DNA of 64,000 nucleotides from Oscillatoria sp. FACHB-1407 (GTDB lineage Bacteria; Cyanobacteriota; Cyanobacteriia; Elainellales; Elainellaceae). Of the stretch, positions 47,201-56,136 are shown piece after piece (the stretch's first letter is position 1; each line of letters opens with the position of its first letter). The notes under the pieces were generated by a model, which searched no databases, was not told where the DNA came from, and saw only the letters and a program-made list of their open reading frames with translations. The stretch lies in assembly GCF_014697545.1 (NCBI RefSeq), contig NZ_JACJSA010000011.1, forward strand, positions 62,001 to 126,000, given 5' to 3'. A program made the translations under genes and the position numbers.

Positions 47201-48235
47201 ATGCCACTTTCTATTCATGCGTTCATCCGATCGGTGTGGCGATCGCGCCTCAAAGTAATGTTCTTTATTGGAATCTTGCTCGGCTTCTTATTGACCACAC
47301 CTACCGTTAACGCGATTAATCAAAACAGCACACCGAATGCAGGTGTTTATCAGTTTAGCGTTGGCGATTTCAAAGTAGCCACAATTTCCGACGGCTTATT
47401 AAAGTTACCTCCCCTACCAACCTATGCTCCATTGGCAGATCCTCAAGAGGTTGAGCAGGCGATGGTTGAGCGGTTTTGGTCACCTGATACTCTATCCCTC
47501 TATTTCAATGCGCTTTACGTTGACACGGGAACACACCACGTTTTGATTGATACCGGAGCAGGCACAGAACTTGGAACTGGACTGGCAAAATTAGCTCAAA
47601 ACCTGGCGGCGATCGGGATTCAATCCCAAGATATTGATACCGTGATCATCACCCATGCCCATCCTGATCACATCGGTGGTATTGTTGCTACAAACGGACA
47701 ACTGACCTTTCCCAACGCTCGGTATTATATTTCAGAAGCGGAGTGGCAGTTTTGGATGGCTCCAACCGTCGATTTATCGTCACTGCTCGTTCCCGATCCA
47801 TTTAAGCAGGGAATCCTGGCATCGGCTCGAAAACATCTGGGAGCGATCGCCAGTCAAGTCAACCTATTTCAACCGGATCAAGAAATTATTCCAGGTATTG
47901 TTGCGATCGCAGCACCGGGACATACTCCCGGTCAGTCTGCGCTGAAAATTGAGTCTGGAGGTTCTCAACTTATCGTTGCGGCGGATGTCTTCTTTAATGA
48001 AGCGTTTGATCTAGAACATCCTGATTGGCAAACTGGGTTTGATCTCAATCCCCAACAAGCTGCGGAAACCCGACGCAGACTGTTGAATCAGGTTGCAGAT
48101 GAGCGAATAATGGTGATGGCTTACCACATGCCATTCCCTGCACTAGGACACATTCGCTCACAGAATGCTGCTCCTGACACAACAAATCATATTCGATACG
48201 AATGGGAGCCTATTCTTTGGCAATTTGAGTCTTAA
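47201..48235 (+). CDS. MBL-fold metallo-hydrolase, exported
   Basis: About 344 residues from ATG 47201 (the TTG at 47189 is less likely). A signal or anchor (VMFFIGILLGFLLTTPTVNA) precedes the catalytic domain. Two-zinc ligands are in VIITHAHPDHIGGIV, with APGHTPGQSALKI and VAADVFFNEAF supplying the downstream His and Asp. The layout resembles methyl parathion hydrolase/lactonase-like MBL proteins. It might hydrolyse esters or lactones; this is an inference from fold only. It is 51 bp after the oxidoreductase and likely in the same LysR-controlled unit. Confidence 0.88.
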   Translation: MPLSIHAFIRSVWRSRLKVMFFIGILLGFLLTTPTVNAINQNSTPNAGVYQFSVGDFKVATISDGLLKLPPLPTYAPLADPQEVEQAMVERFWSPDTLSLYFNALYVDTGTHHVLIDTGAGTELGTGLAKLAQNLAAIGIQSQDIDTVIITHAHPDHIGGIVATNGQLTFPNARYYISEAEWQFWMAPTVDLSSLLVPDPFKQGILASARKHLGAIASQVNLFQPDQEIIPGIVAIAAPGHTPGQSALKIESGGSQLIVAADVFFNEAFDLEHPDWQTGFDLNPQQAAETRRRLLNQVADERIMVMAYHMPFPALGHIRSQNAAPDTTNHIRYEWEPILWQFES

Positions 48236-48335
48236 GGTATAGGTTTGGTCAGAAAGCTTATACCAATTCAATTTTTTAGAGCTACACATCTGGCCCGGTG
48301 GTGTTCCAAACCTGTTGATAACCTCTGTAAGATCC

Positions 48336-48368
48336 CCTGTAGTCCCCCTTACCAAGGGGGACTACAGG
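48336..48368. repeat. Long perfect hairpin repeat
   Basis: Fifteen-base arms CCTGTAGTCCCCCTT and AAGGGGGACTACAGG around ACC. CCCCCTT-accA-AGGGGG hairpins are a known dispersed type in cyanobacterial genomes. It may stop transcription of either flanking gene, though there is no T-run. Confidence 0.7.
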
Positions 48369-48394
48369 AGGTTAGTGGCAACAGATCTGAAACA

Positions 48395-48580
48395 CTACCT
48401 AATAATGAATAGCCCAATCGCAACGACACCAGTAAAGTCTCCGAAGGAGAATTGAGCGAGGCAGAGGTGAGTCAGGAAGAGAGTAGCGATCGCCACTCCC
48501 CCACAGGCCAGGCTAAATAGTAAAATTGCAGAGGTACTGAGAGATATCATGGTTCTTCTCAAATTACTTTTGAGTTTCAT
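48395..48580 (-). pseudogene. Truncated paralogue of the hexapeptide acyltransferase N-terminus
   Basis: A 61-residue frame: ISLSTSAILLFSLACGGVAI, ATLFLTHLCLAQFSFGDFTG, VVAIGLFIIR, then a stop. This aligns with the first 50 residues of the acyltransferase at 53728 (STRAILLFSFTSGLTAIATV, SFGELTSIVVAILF), including both membrane segments. Everything after the second helix, and so the catalytic repeats, is missing. A 20-bp piece of it (GGCAGAGGTGAGTCAGGAAG at 48460-48479) recurs at 48736-48755. It is a duplication scar at the edge of the biosynthetic block. Confidence 0.65.
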
Positions 48581-49500
48581 TTGGTGAATTAGGTGATAAC
48601 TTCTTCAAGTACTTTACCCAGTTAATGAAATCTCTCTGCATCAATGCGTGAGACAACTACTTTCTCAAATTGACAAAGTAAAACTGAACTTCTTTCAGCG
48701 TTCCTGAATTCTATAGCTGTAGCCACATGCGATGGGGCAGAGGTGAGTCAGGAAGCTTTCCCAGTACAAGGTTTGAACTATTGCCTTTGCTTTAAGCTTT
48801 CTGACTAAAGCTATATTTTATTGAGACTAGTATTCCTTTTTTATAACTTCGGATAATTAATGTCAGGCTTTGTATTAAGTGAGCCAAAAAATAATCTCAA
48901 AAATATTACATGCAATATTACTTGATCGAGTTTAGACATAACTTTAAATAGAAAGAACCTTTATTTTTGTTATCAGATGCGTGAGATGTAGACAATAACT
49001 ACACTGGCACTGATTATCAACTTACAAATTAAGAAGTTACTTTAGAACAGGAATTTTCACTATTGTAATTCACGCTTCATCAAAAGTAACTTCATTTCGG
49101 GACTCAAGATAACTTATTTTTCGTTCCTTTTTCTCCGTATTTTCTACTGGCGTGTTTCCAATTAGCTTGACTAAAATTGTAGCTATGTTATGAGCGGTAT
49201 TTCCTAAAGGATTAGTTAAAACAGTCAGGCAAAGTTAAGTCTTCACCAAACTCAGACCCTCATAAAACAGCTTTATTAGTGTGCAAACTACCAATATTGG
49301 CGATCGCCCAAACTCTTCTGGTTAACAAGTCCAGACTGATTATTGGGAACAGACTGTCATTTTTCAATCTATAGCAATCCCAAACGATACGTGAGGCACG
49401 AGGCTGGGACACACTCCCCTCCTTCAAATCATCTCACCCTCATTTAGGTCACTGTAGAAACGCTTGACATTCCTACCAATTGAATAAGGAGTAAAGGCAC
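48581..49500. other. Long AT-rich intergenic region before the acyl-amino-acid block
   Basis: About 920 bp without a supported gene. It holds the second copy of a 20-bp repeat (48736-48755) and AATATTACATG followed by CAATATTACTTGATC at 48902-48927, similar to a site at 63668-63697. A ribosome binding site AAGGAG stands 12 bases before the next ATG. It is probably the main promoter region of the biosynthetic genes. Confidence 0.45.
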
Positions 49501-50385
49501 ATGAAAAAGCAATGGATGGCTTTTCCGCAATCTTCCCATGCTCAAAAATTAAGAGAGAAGATCAAGATTAAATTCGATATCTCTGGTGATCTGATCTTCA
49601 AAATAGCAGAGACAAAGTCAGAATTGGAACAAGCATTTCAGTTGGTTCATGATGCTTACGCCCAAGAAGGTTACATTGAACCTCATCCATCTGGTATTCG
49701 AGTATGTTTGATGGATGCACTGCCCACGGCTACCACCTTTGTGGGAATGCAGGGCGACAAAGTAGTGGCAACAACATCACTATTTCCCGATTCAGCATTA
49801 GGACTGCCGCTAGACACTATCTACAAATCAGAAGCGGATCACATCCGTCATCAATATCGGCGTATCGCAGAGGTGGGTAAATTAGCTTCTAATCCTGATT
49901 TTCGATTCAGGGATTCTAGCATTCCATTGCATCTCAACAAGATTATGTTCTTGTATGCCACTGAATACCTTCGTGTGGATGACCTGGTGATTACTGTCAA
50001 TCCAAAACATCAGCGGTTTTACATAGATATCTTGTTGTTTGAGCAGATTGGCGAAGTCAAATCCCTCAAGAGTGTGAATGACAATCCAGCAGTCCTTTTG
50101 CGACTCGATCTGAGAACTGCAAAAGAACAATATCGCAGTGTATATCAAGACTTGCCCCTACAAAACAACCTCTACTATTTCTATACAATGCATCAACATG
50201 ATTGCATTCATCTTCCTGCAAAAAGAAGTCCGGTTAATGTCTGGAGTGAAGAACTTCTACATTACTTCTTCCAACAAAAAACAGATTTATTTAGAGGAAC
50301 GACCCGCGACACGCTCAATTTAATCAAAGCACTGCATCTTTCCTACTACTCCGATCGCCTTGAACAAATTTTTAGGTCTGCTTAG
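49501..50385 (+). CDS. FeeM-like long-chain N-acyl amino acid synthase
   Basis: A 294-residue protein of the GNAT-like FeeM/autoinducer-synthase fold. Landmarks: [77 protein letters not shown] and [15 protein letters not shown]. These match the FeeM domain, whose characterised members transfer a fatty acyl chain from an acyl carrier protein to an amino acid, often tyrosine. The C-terminal 90 residues are extra and may shape the substrate site. AAGGAG precedes the ATG. It opens a co-directional run of fatty-acid, glycosyl, acyl, transport and oxidase genes, consistent with forming the acyl-amide backbone of the product (inference). Confidence 0.8.
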   Translation: MKKQWMAFPQSSHAQKLREKIKIKFDISGDLIFKIAETKSELEQAFQLVHDAYAQEGYIEPHPSGIRVCLMDALPTATTFVGMQGDKVVATTSLFPDSALGLPLDTIYKSEADHIRHQYRRIAEVGKLASNPDFRFRDSSIPLHLNKIMFLYATEYLRVDDLVITVNPKHQRFYIDILLFEQIGEVKSLKSVNDNPAVLLRLDLRTAKEQYRSVYQDLPLQNNLYYFYTMHQHDCIHLPAKRSPVNVWSEELLHYFFQQKTDLFRGTTRDTLNLIKALHLSYYSDRLEQIFRSA

Positions 50386-50407
50386 CCAAGCTATCCATTC
50401 TAGAGCC

Positions 50408-50905
50408 ATGATTGCTACAGTCAATGCCAGTCCTCCAACGCCGTTTGGAGATTCACCCCGTGATCCAACCCTGCCAATTTCGGCTGAATCGATCTATCAA
50501 CTGTTGCCCCATCGTTATCCCTTTGCGTTAGTCGATCGCATTATTGCCTACATTCCAGGGCAACGGGCGACGGGACTTAAGAATGTCACCATCAACGAAC
50601 CGTTTTTTCAAGGGCACTTTCCCAACTACCCCATCATGCCGGGTGTCCTGATTCTAGAAGCAATGGCTCAAGTGGGAGGCTTTGTCACGACACAGCTACC
50701 CGGTATAGAAACAGGAATTTTTGTGTTTGCAGGAATCGACAAAGCTCGGTTTCGTCGCCCGGTTCGCCCTGGCGATCAGCTTGTGATGACAGCTGAATTA
50801 ATGCATATCAGACAAAATCGTTTTGGAAAAATGAAAGCTTTGGCTGAGGTGGATGGGCAGCTTGCCGCAGAAAGTGAGCTTCTGTTTTCGATCCTTAAAC
50901 ATTGA
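50408..50905 (+). CDS. FabZ-type 3-hydroxyacyl-ACP dehydratase
   Basis: About 165 residues from ATG 50408 ([20 protein letters not shown]); a TTG-initiated extension overlapping the previous gene is less likely. The hot-dog fold shows the catalytic motif [14 protein letters not shown] with its His, and the second site [23 protein letters not shown] with Pro-Gly-Val-Leu-x-x-Glu. Full length for FabZ. It dehydrates 3-hydroxyacyl-ACP. Placed 22 bp after the acyl-amino-acid synthase, it is more likely a pathway-dedicated copy that tailors the fatty acyl donor than the housekeeping fabZ. Confidence 0.9.
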   Translation: MIATVNASPPTPFGDSPRDPTLPISAESIYQLLPHRYPFALVDRIIAYIPGQRATGLKNVTINEPFFQGHFPNYPIMPGVLILEAMAQVGGFVTTQLPGIETGIFVFAGIDKARFRRPVRPGDQLVMTAELMHIRQNRFGKMKALAEVDGQLAAESELLFSILKH

Positions 50906-50978
50906 TGACCTATCTCGCAGTTGCTCCCTTTTCCTGACCCCATTTGTCTAACCCTATCCTTAAATAACACCAACCATT

Positions 50979-52247
50979 ATGAAAATTCTGGCATTACCCT
51001 ACGGAAATTCAGTTGCCCATGTCAGCCGTCTACTTGAAATTGCCAAAGTTTTGAGAGCGCGAGGCCATGAAATTATTTTTGCAGGTGAGGGTAAATGCCT
51101 CGATATTGTCGGGCATGAAAGTTTTACAGTTTTAGAGTTACTGGATGTTCCCTTTGAGCAAATAATCAATGCTTTCCGAACTACAAATTTTTCGTTGTTG
51201 TATGGTAATGCTTCCGAAATGGAGGCGTATGTTCAGGCGGAGTTGACGTTATACCAGCAAATCAAGCCTGATCTAGTGCTGACAGACGATCGCAGAACTG
51301 CTTCTATTTCAACTGCTATAGCCAATTTGCCCCATATCGCGGTTGTCAACGCCCACGTTACAAACTACAGCCAATTTCCTCTACTGCTTCCACTGCTGGG
51401 TTCCAGCGTTGGATACCCGTTGCCTGCACCTCTCAACACCTTGCTTTACCAAACCCAAGTTAAGATTGAGCGACAGGTCTATAACACCGCCTTGAAGGGC
51501 ATTCAGACCGTTCAAAGAAACTACGGGCTGGAACCTGCTTTTGCCTATCAGGTTGCCCAGGGCAAAGATTTAACGCTGATTGCAGATATTCCCGAATTTA
51601 CGCCTCTCCACAATCCACCCCAAACCTTTCATTACGTTGGTCCAATCACCTGGCAAAGCAGTTTGCCAGCACCCCAGTTTCTAGAACAATTTAAGTCTTA
51701 CCCAAAACGGGCTTATCTTGTTTTAGGCAGCGGTGGCTTCAAAGAGTTTTTCAAATATTTATCGGTTTTTGAACGCTCAGATTTTGCGATCGCCATTGCG
51801 GCTGGAGAGTTGGTTCATGAAGCTCCGGCTCACCTACCCAAAAATGTTTTTGTAGAGAGATACATCAACGCCGATTTATTACTTCCCCATTGCGATGCCA
51901 TTGTCTGTCATGGGGGCAATGGCACCGTCTATCAAGCCCTGAGACATGGCGTTCCTGTGATTGCCATTCCATTTCACAATGAGCAAGACTACAACGCTCG
52001 ACGGGTTCAACAACTCGGACTGGGCAAGAGACTGTCTCACAAACGAATCTGGAAAGACTTTTCCCAAGTTATTGCAACACTTGAAGAGGTTGTTAACCAA
52101 TCTAGCTACCGACAAGCCGCACAAGCATTTCAACAACAACTCAACCAGTGGAATGGTCCAGTGCGGGCAGCAGATTTTATTGAGGCGCATTTTAGAGAAT
52201 GTTTGAGAAATCCTGCGATGGCTAGCAGAAGTTTTAAATCCCCGTAA
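50979..52247 (+). CDS. Glycosyltransferase, GT1 (UGT/MGT-like)
   Basis: A 422-residue GT-B-fold enzyme. N-terminal acceptor half: LALPYGNSVAHVSRLLEIAK, LRARGHEIIFAGEG. C-terminal donor half: VLGSGGFKEF, then LLPHCDAIVCHGGNGTVYQA and LRHGVPVIAIPFHNEQDYNA, which includes the conserved His-Gly-Gly and the Glu/Gln of nucleotide-sugar binding. It would attach a sugar to a small lipophilic acceptor. Sequence is clearly different from the second glycosyltransferase 128 bp downstream, so they probably add two different sugars or act at two positions. Confidence 0.88.
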   Translation: MKILALPYGNSVAHVSRLLEIAKVLRARGHEIIFAGEGKCLDIVGHESFTVLELLDVPFEQIINAFRTTNFSLLYGNASEMEAYVQAELTLYQQIKPDLVLTDDRRTASISTAIANLPHIAVVNAHVTNYSQFPLLLPLLGSSVGYPLPAPLNTLLYQTQVKIERQVYNTALKGIQTVQRNYGLEPAFAYQVAQGKDLTLIADIPEFTPLHNPPQTFHYVGPITWQSSLPAPQFLEQFKSYPKRAYLVLGSGGFKEFFKYLSVFERSDFAIAIAAGELVHEAPAHLPKNVFVERYINADLLLPHCDAIVCHGGNGTVYQALRHGVPVIAIPFHNEQDYNARRVQQLGLGKRLSHKRIWKDFSQVIATLEEVVNQSSYRQAAQAFQQQLNQWNGPVRAADFIEAHFRECLRNPAMASRSFKSP

Positions 52248-52375
52248 AGTCCTTAAAAAGCGGACTTCCGCTCTGATTCCCTCATTGAGGAGGGTTAGGG
52301 AGAATCTCAAGGTTTTTCAGACATCCTCTTATCCACTACTCACCCACAACATCGTCAATATTCTTTTAATTACCC

Positions 52376-53719
52376 ATGTCTTATCCAGCCCGTATTCACG
52401 TTGGAATTACCTGTCCTCCGGCGATCGGCCACTTAAATCCGATGATGGCCTTAGGGCAGGAGTTAAAGCAGCGAGGACATCGCGTGACATTTCTGCAAGT
52501 GCTGGATTTTGAAAACCCAATTCGAGCCAGTGGCTGTGATTTTTATGCGATCGCCCCTTCTGATTATCCCCCCGGCACCTCAGCCAACTTTTTTGCGAAC
52601 TTGCGAAACTTGCGAGAACCTGCCGCAACCCGTTATTGGTTTGAGGAACAGCAGCGAGTCGCCGCAATTTTTTGTCGTGACCTTCCAGTTGCAATTCAGA
52701 ACCTCGGCATTGATGCTCTGATTGTTGACCAGAATGAGCCTGCTGGAGCCACTGTAGCAGAGTATTTAGGGCTTCCCTTCGTATCGGTCAGTAATGGCTT
52801 AATGATGCAGCGAGAGCCTGATATTCCGCCTGTATTTACGCTGTGGAGCTACGAGAAAACGCAATGGGCACGACTCCGCAATCGGATGGTGCATGGCTGC
52901 GTAAACGCGCTCAGCCGTCCCTATAGCCAAGTTCTAGCGGCGTATCGACGCAAATGGAAGCTACCTCCTCTGCCACAAGGGGAAATCCTTTACGCCAATT
53001 CCAAATTGGCGCAGATTAGCCAACAACCTTCTGTGTTTGACTTTCCACGGTCACAATTGCCGCGACATTTTCATTACGTGGGTCCTTTGCGATCGCCCCA
53101 CCCCCAACCCTACTCTCAGATCTGCTCGTTTCCCTTCTCCCAACTGACGAAACAACCGCTCATCTATGCCTCTTTGGGATCACTGATGCAAAATCAACAG
53201 GTATTCACCTGCATCGCCGCTGCCTGTGAGGGATTGAAGGCTCAATTGGTATTGACACACGGTGGAAGCCTCAGTGACAAGGAAGCTGCTGCTCTGCCGG
53301 GTTCTCCCCTGACAGTATCCTATGCGCCTCAGAGAGAACTGCTCGCCAGAGCAACCCTGACGATCACCCACGCGGGATTGAATACCGTGCTGGATTCGTT
53401 GACCTATGGCGTGCCGATGGTTGCGGTTCCCATTGCGTTCGAGCAACCCGGAATTGCTGCCCGAATTCGCTGGACGGGGGTAGGAGAGGTGATTCCAGGC
53501 GATCGCCTCAGCGTTCGTGGTTTACGGTCTGCAATCCAGCAAGTTCTAACCCTGCGATCCTACGGGCAAAAAGCACTCCTCGCTAAAGCTGCGATCGCTG
53601 CCAGTGGTGGGGTTACAAGAGCCGCAGACATTGTAGAACAAGCCATCTGGACTGGAGAACCTGTGATCAATCAGAGCATTTTCAACCAGCAAACAATTTC
53701 TCTTGAATCAGTAGGTTAA
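52376..53719 (+). CDS. Glycosyltransferase, GT1 (UGT/MGT-like, second)
   Basis: A 447-residue GT-B-fold enzyme. The acceptor half has HVGITCPPAIGHLNPMMALG, QELKQRGHRVTFLQV and ALIVDQNEPAGATVAEYLGL. The donor half has LIYASLGSLMQNQQVF and LTITHAGLNTVLDSLTYGVP, MVAVPIAFEQPGIAARI. The layout is that of macrolide/zeaxanthin-type glucosyltransferases. Acceptor presumed to be the acyl-amino-acid or a modified phenol. The acyltransferase follows after 8 bp. Confidence 0.88.
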   Translation: MSYPARIHVGITCPPAIGHLNPMMALGQELKQRGHRVTFLQVLDFENPIRASGCDFYAIAPSDYPPGTSANFFANLRNLREPAATRYWFEEQQRVAAIFCRDLPVAIQNLGIDALIVDQNEPAGATVAEYLGLPFVSVSNGLMMQREPDIPPVFTLWSYEKTQWARLRNRMVHGCVNALSRPYSQVLAAYRRKWKLPPLPQGEILYANSKLAQISQQPSVFDFPRSQLPRHFHYVGPLRSPHPQPYSQICSFPFSQLTKQPLIYASLGSLMQNQQVFTCIAAACEGLKAQLVLTHGGSLSDKEAAALPGSPLTVSYAPQRELLARATLTITHAGLNTVLDSLTYGVPMVAVPIAFEQPGIAARIRWTGVGEVIPGDRLSVRGLRSAIQQVLTLRSYGQKALLAKAAIAASGGVTRAADIVEQAIWTGEPVINQSIFNQQTISLESVG

Positions 53720-53727
53720 GAATTAAC

Positions 53728-54396
53728 ATGACGTTTATCAGTACTCGCGCAATTTTACTGTTCAGCTTCACATCTGGACTGACTGCGATTGCTACAGTAT
53801 TAATTATTTATTTCTGTCTCTCTTATGTTTCCTTTGGAGAGTTGACCAGTATTGTTGTCGCTATTCTATTTATAACTATCTTGTACAGTCTGCTGATTCT
53901 AATCTATAGAATTTTTCTGATGTTTCTTCCCTTGCATGAAGGTGTCATTAAACCCGGATCAAAACTCGAATTTACTTATCATTTTTATCTGTTAAATTAC
54001 CTGATCTTTTTTAATTCCCTCACAAAAACTCACGTCATTCCTATTCCACTCAGGCGTTTGATATACCAGCTTCTGGGTGCAACCTTTGGTAAACATTCTT
54101 ACTGTTCAGGCGCAATTCTCGATCCACCATTAACGCGAATAGGAAGCCACTCACTTTTAGGGCATGACTGCGTTGTGTTTGCTCATGCGATTGAGAGCGA
54201 TCGCTTGTTATACCATGCCGCTATCCACATCGGTAATCACGTTACGGTAGGGGCAAAAGCTATTATTATGCCAGGTGTGACAATTGAAGATCACGCGATT
54301 GTGGCAGCAGGAGCAGTGGTAACGAAAGGGACTGTGATCGGTAACGGAGAATTGTGGGCGGGCGTTCCTGCAAAGCGAATCAGAAGATTATTTTGA
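53728..54396 (+). CDS. Membrane-anchored hexapeptide-repeat acyltransferase
   Basis: A 222-residue left-handed beta-helix protein. Two N-terminal membrane helices (TRAILLFSFTSGLTAIATVL and SIVVAILFITILYSLLILIY) are followed by a hexapeptide-repeat domain: GATFGKHSYCSGAILDPPLT, ITIGNH-like IHIGNHVTVGAKAIIMPG, then IEDHAIVAAGAVVTKGTVIG and ELWAGVPAKRIRRLF. The catalytic His is probably H174 or H190 region. It likely acetylates a sugar hydroxyl after glycosylation. A truncated copy of its N-terminus is at 48395-48580. It is coupled closely to the flanking genes (8 and 7 bp). Confidence 0.78.
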   Translation: MTFISTRAILLFSFTSGLTAIATVLIIYFCLSYVSFGELTSIVVAILFITILYSLLILIYRIFLMFLPLHEGVIKPGSKLEFTYHFYLLNYLIFFNSLTKTHVIPIPLRRLIYQLLGATFGKHSYCSGAILDPPLTRIGSHSLLGHDCVVFAHAIESDRLLYHAAIHIGNHVTVGAKAIIMPGVTIEDHAIVAAGAVVTKGTVIGNGELWAGVPAKRIRRLF

Positions 54397-54403
54397 AAGC
54401 ATC

Positions 54404-55312
54404 ATGTTAGTTTACGATATTCAAGATCTTGTTAAAACCTATCCGGGACAATCCAAACCCGTCAACGATCGCATTACCCTACAAATTGAGGAAGGGGAAA
54501 TCTTCGGCATTCTGGGCGATAACGGGGCAGGAAAAAGTACCCTGGTTCGGCAAATGGTGAATTTGTTAACCAGTAGTGCCGGAACCATTCAATTTTTAGG
54601 TAAAGACATCACGACGATTCCCGATGTTGTCAGAATGAATGTCGGTTATATGCCGCAGGAAAGCGGTGCTGTGAAGAATTTAACGATCGCAGAAAGCCTT
54701 TACTTTACAGCGCATTTACGGGGAATGAGCCGTCGAGACGCCCGTGAGGAATGCGATCGCCTGCTGCATCAGTGGAAGATGGTTGAGTTGCGCGATCAGC
54801 CTGCGGCTCGGCTATCCGGCGGGCAACTGCGATTACTGCGATTAGCGGTGACGATGGCAGGTTCTCCGCCTGTTCTGATTTTGGATGAACCGACCAACGA
54901 CCTTGATCCACAACGGCGCAAACTGGTATGGGATAATCTGCGCCAACTCAACCAGAAACAGGGAACCACGATTATCTTTATCACCCATGACGCGATCGAG
55001 GCCGAGAAAGCTATCCAGCGCGTGGGGATTATGAGAGCCGGAACGCTAGTGGCGATCGGTCGTCCGCGTGATCTGAAACGCCAGGTCGATCGCCTGTTAC
55101 GCCTGGAGCTATTCTTTGAGCCAGAGCATCCACCCACCCTGCCCGCAGACCTGACCTGTGATCACCCTGCTCCGGGACACTGGCGAGCGTTTCTGGAATG
55201 GCATCAAGTTGAGTCAACGCTAAACCGCCTTGACCTCACTCAAATTGACGATTTTCGCCTCTATTCCGCCACCTTAGAAGACCTGTATCTCCACTATGCT
55301 AGCAACTCGTAA
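54404..55312 (+). CDS. ABC-2 type exporter ATP-binding protein
   Basis: A 302-residue ABC ATPase of the drug/polyketide export type. Walker A GDNGAGKST, signature RLSGGQLRLLRLAV, Walker B VLILDEPTNDLDP and a switch His in IIFITHDAIEAE. The C-terminal 80 residues form a regulatory tail. It overlaps the permease gene by 17 bp and follows the acyltransferase by 7 bp. As part of this block it would power export of the glycosylated product or its transfer to the outer membrane. Confidence 0.92.
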   Translation: MLVYDIQDLVKTYPGQSKPVNDRITLQIEEGEIFGILGDNGAGKSTLVRQMVNLLTSSAGTIQFLGKDITTIPDVVRMNVGYMPQESGAVKNLTIAESLYFTAHLRGMSRRDAREECDRLLHQWKMVELRDQPAARLSGGQLRLLRLAVTMAGSPPVLILDEPTNDLDPQRRKLVWDNLRQLNQKQGTTIIFITHDAIEAEKAIQRVGIMRAGTLVAIGRPRDLKRQVDRLLRLELFFEPEHPPTLPADLTCDHPAPGHWRAFLEWHQVESTLNRLDLTQIDDFRLYSATLEDLYLHYASNS

Positions 55313-56045
55313 ACCCCTACCCCCCTTACCCCAACTGGTTGACTTGCTATGTATGGAGTTGAGCAACTGGCGCTGGTCATGGCAGGTGATGGCATTAACC
55401 GCAACGATTAGCCCCGTGTTGAGCATTGTTGCTTTAGGTAGTTTTGCTCCCAGAAATGACGTTGAAGCCGTTAATGCCATTCTTTCGGGAAGTTTAGTCA
55501 TGTCTCTCATGTTTAGCAACCTGGGAAATGTGTCTACCCGATTCACCTATATGCGCTTCTCTGGCGCGTTAGATTATTACGCTACGCTCCCCATTCGGCG
55601 ATCGCTGCTGATCATTGCCGTGGTGCTAGCGTTTTTTCTGCTGTCGTTACCGTCTTTGTTCGTCACCATTGTCTTTGGCACCTGGTTTTTAGACTTACCC
55701 TTAAACCTTCACCCATTGATTGTGCTGGTGATTCCACTCTGTGTTTTGCCGTTAGCTGGAGTTGGAGCTGCGATCGGCGCAAATGCTCCTAACCCAGAGG
55801 TGGGGGGCGGATTAACGCTGCTGGTCACGATGCTGGCGTTGTTTGTTGGACCTGTCCTCTTACCTGTCAGTCGTTTACCAGACGTGGTGCAAATAGTAGG
55901 GTGTTTTAGCCCTGCAACCTACGCAGCATCTGCTCTTAAACAAACACTTTTAGAACCACTAACTCATCGCATCATTGTTGATTTTATTGTGCTCATCAGT
56001 TTCTCGTTGTTGAGTTTTTGGTTAGTTGTTCGCAAGTTGAAATGA
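55296..56045 (+). CDS. ABC-2 type exporter permease
   Basis: A 249-residue membrane protein with about six transmembrane segments (WQVMALTATISPVLSIVALG, LLIIAVVLAFFLLSLPSLFV, LIVLVIPLCVLPLAGVGAAI, GGGLTLLVTMLALFVGPVLL and the final VDFIVLISFSLLSFWLVV). The central PIRRSLLII and the PETY-like loop between segments match ABC-2 permeases. It is read through from the overlapping ATPase gene. Together they make the exporter of the block. Confidence 0.9.
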   Translation: MLATRKPLPPLPQLVDLLCMELSNWRWSWQVMALTATISPVLSIVALGSFAPRNDVEAVNAILSGSLVMSLMFSNLGNVSTRFTYMRFSGALDYYATLPIRRSLLIIAVVLAFFLLSLPSLFVTIVFGTWFLDLPLNLHPLIVLVIPLCVLPLAGVGAAIGANAPNPEVGGGLTLLVTMLALFVGPVLLPVSRLPDVVQIVGCFSPATYAASALKQTLLEPLTHRIIVDFIVLISFSLLSFWLVVRKLK

Positions 56046-56136
56046 TGTAGTAAGTCTACAATTGACTTTCTCTTATCCATCAATAAACCATCCTATAGCG
56101 GGAATGAATTTTGGCTTTATATGTGGAGACAAGATC

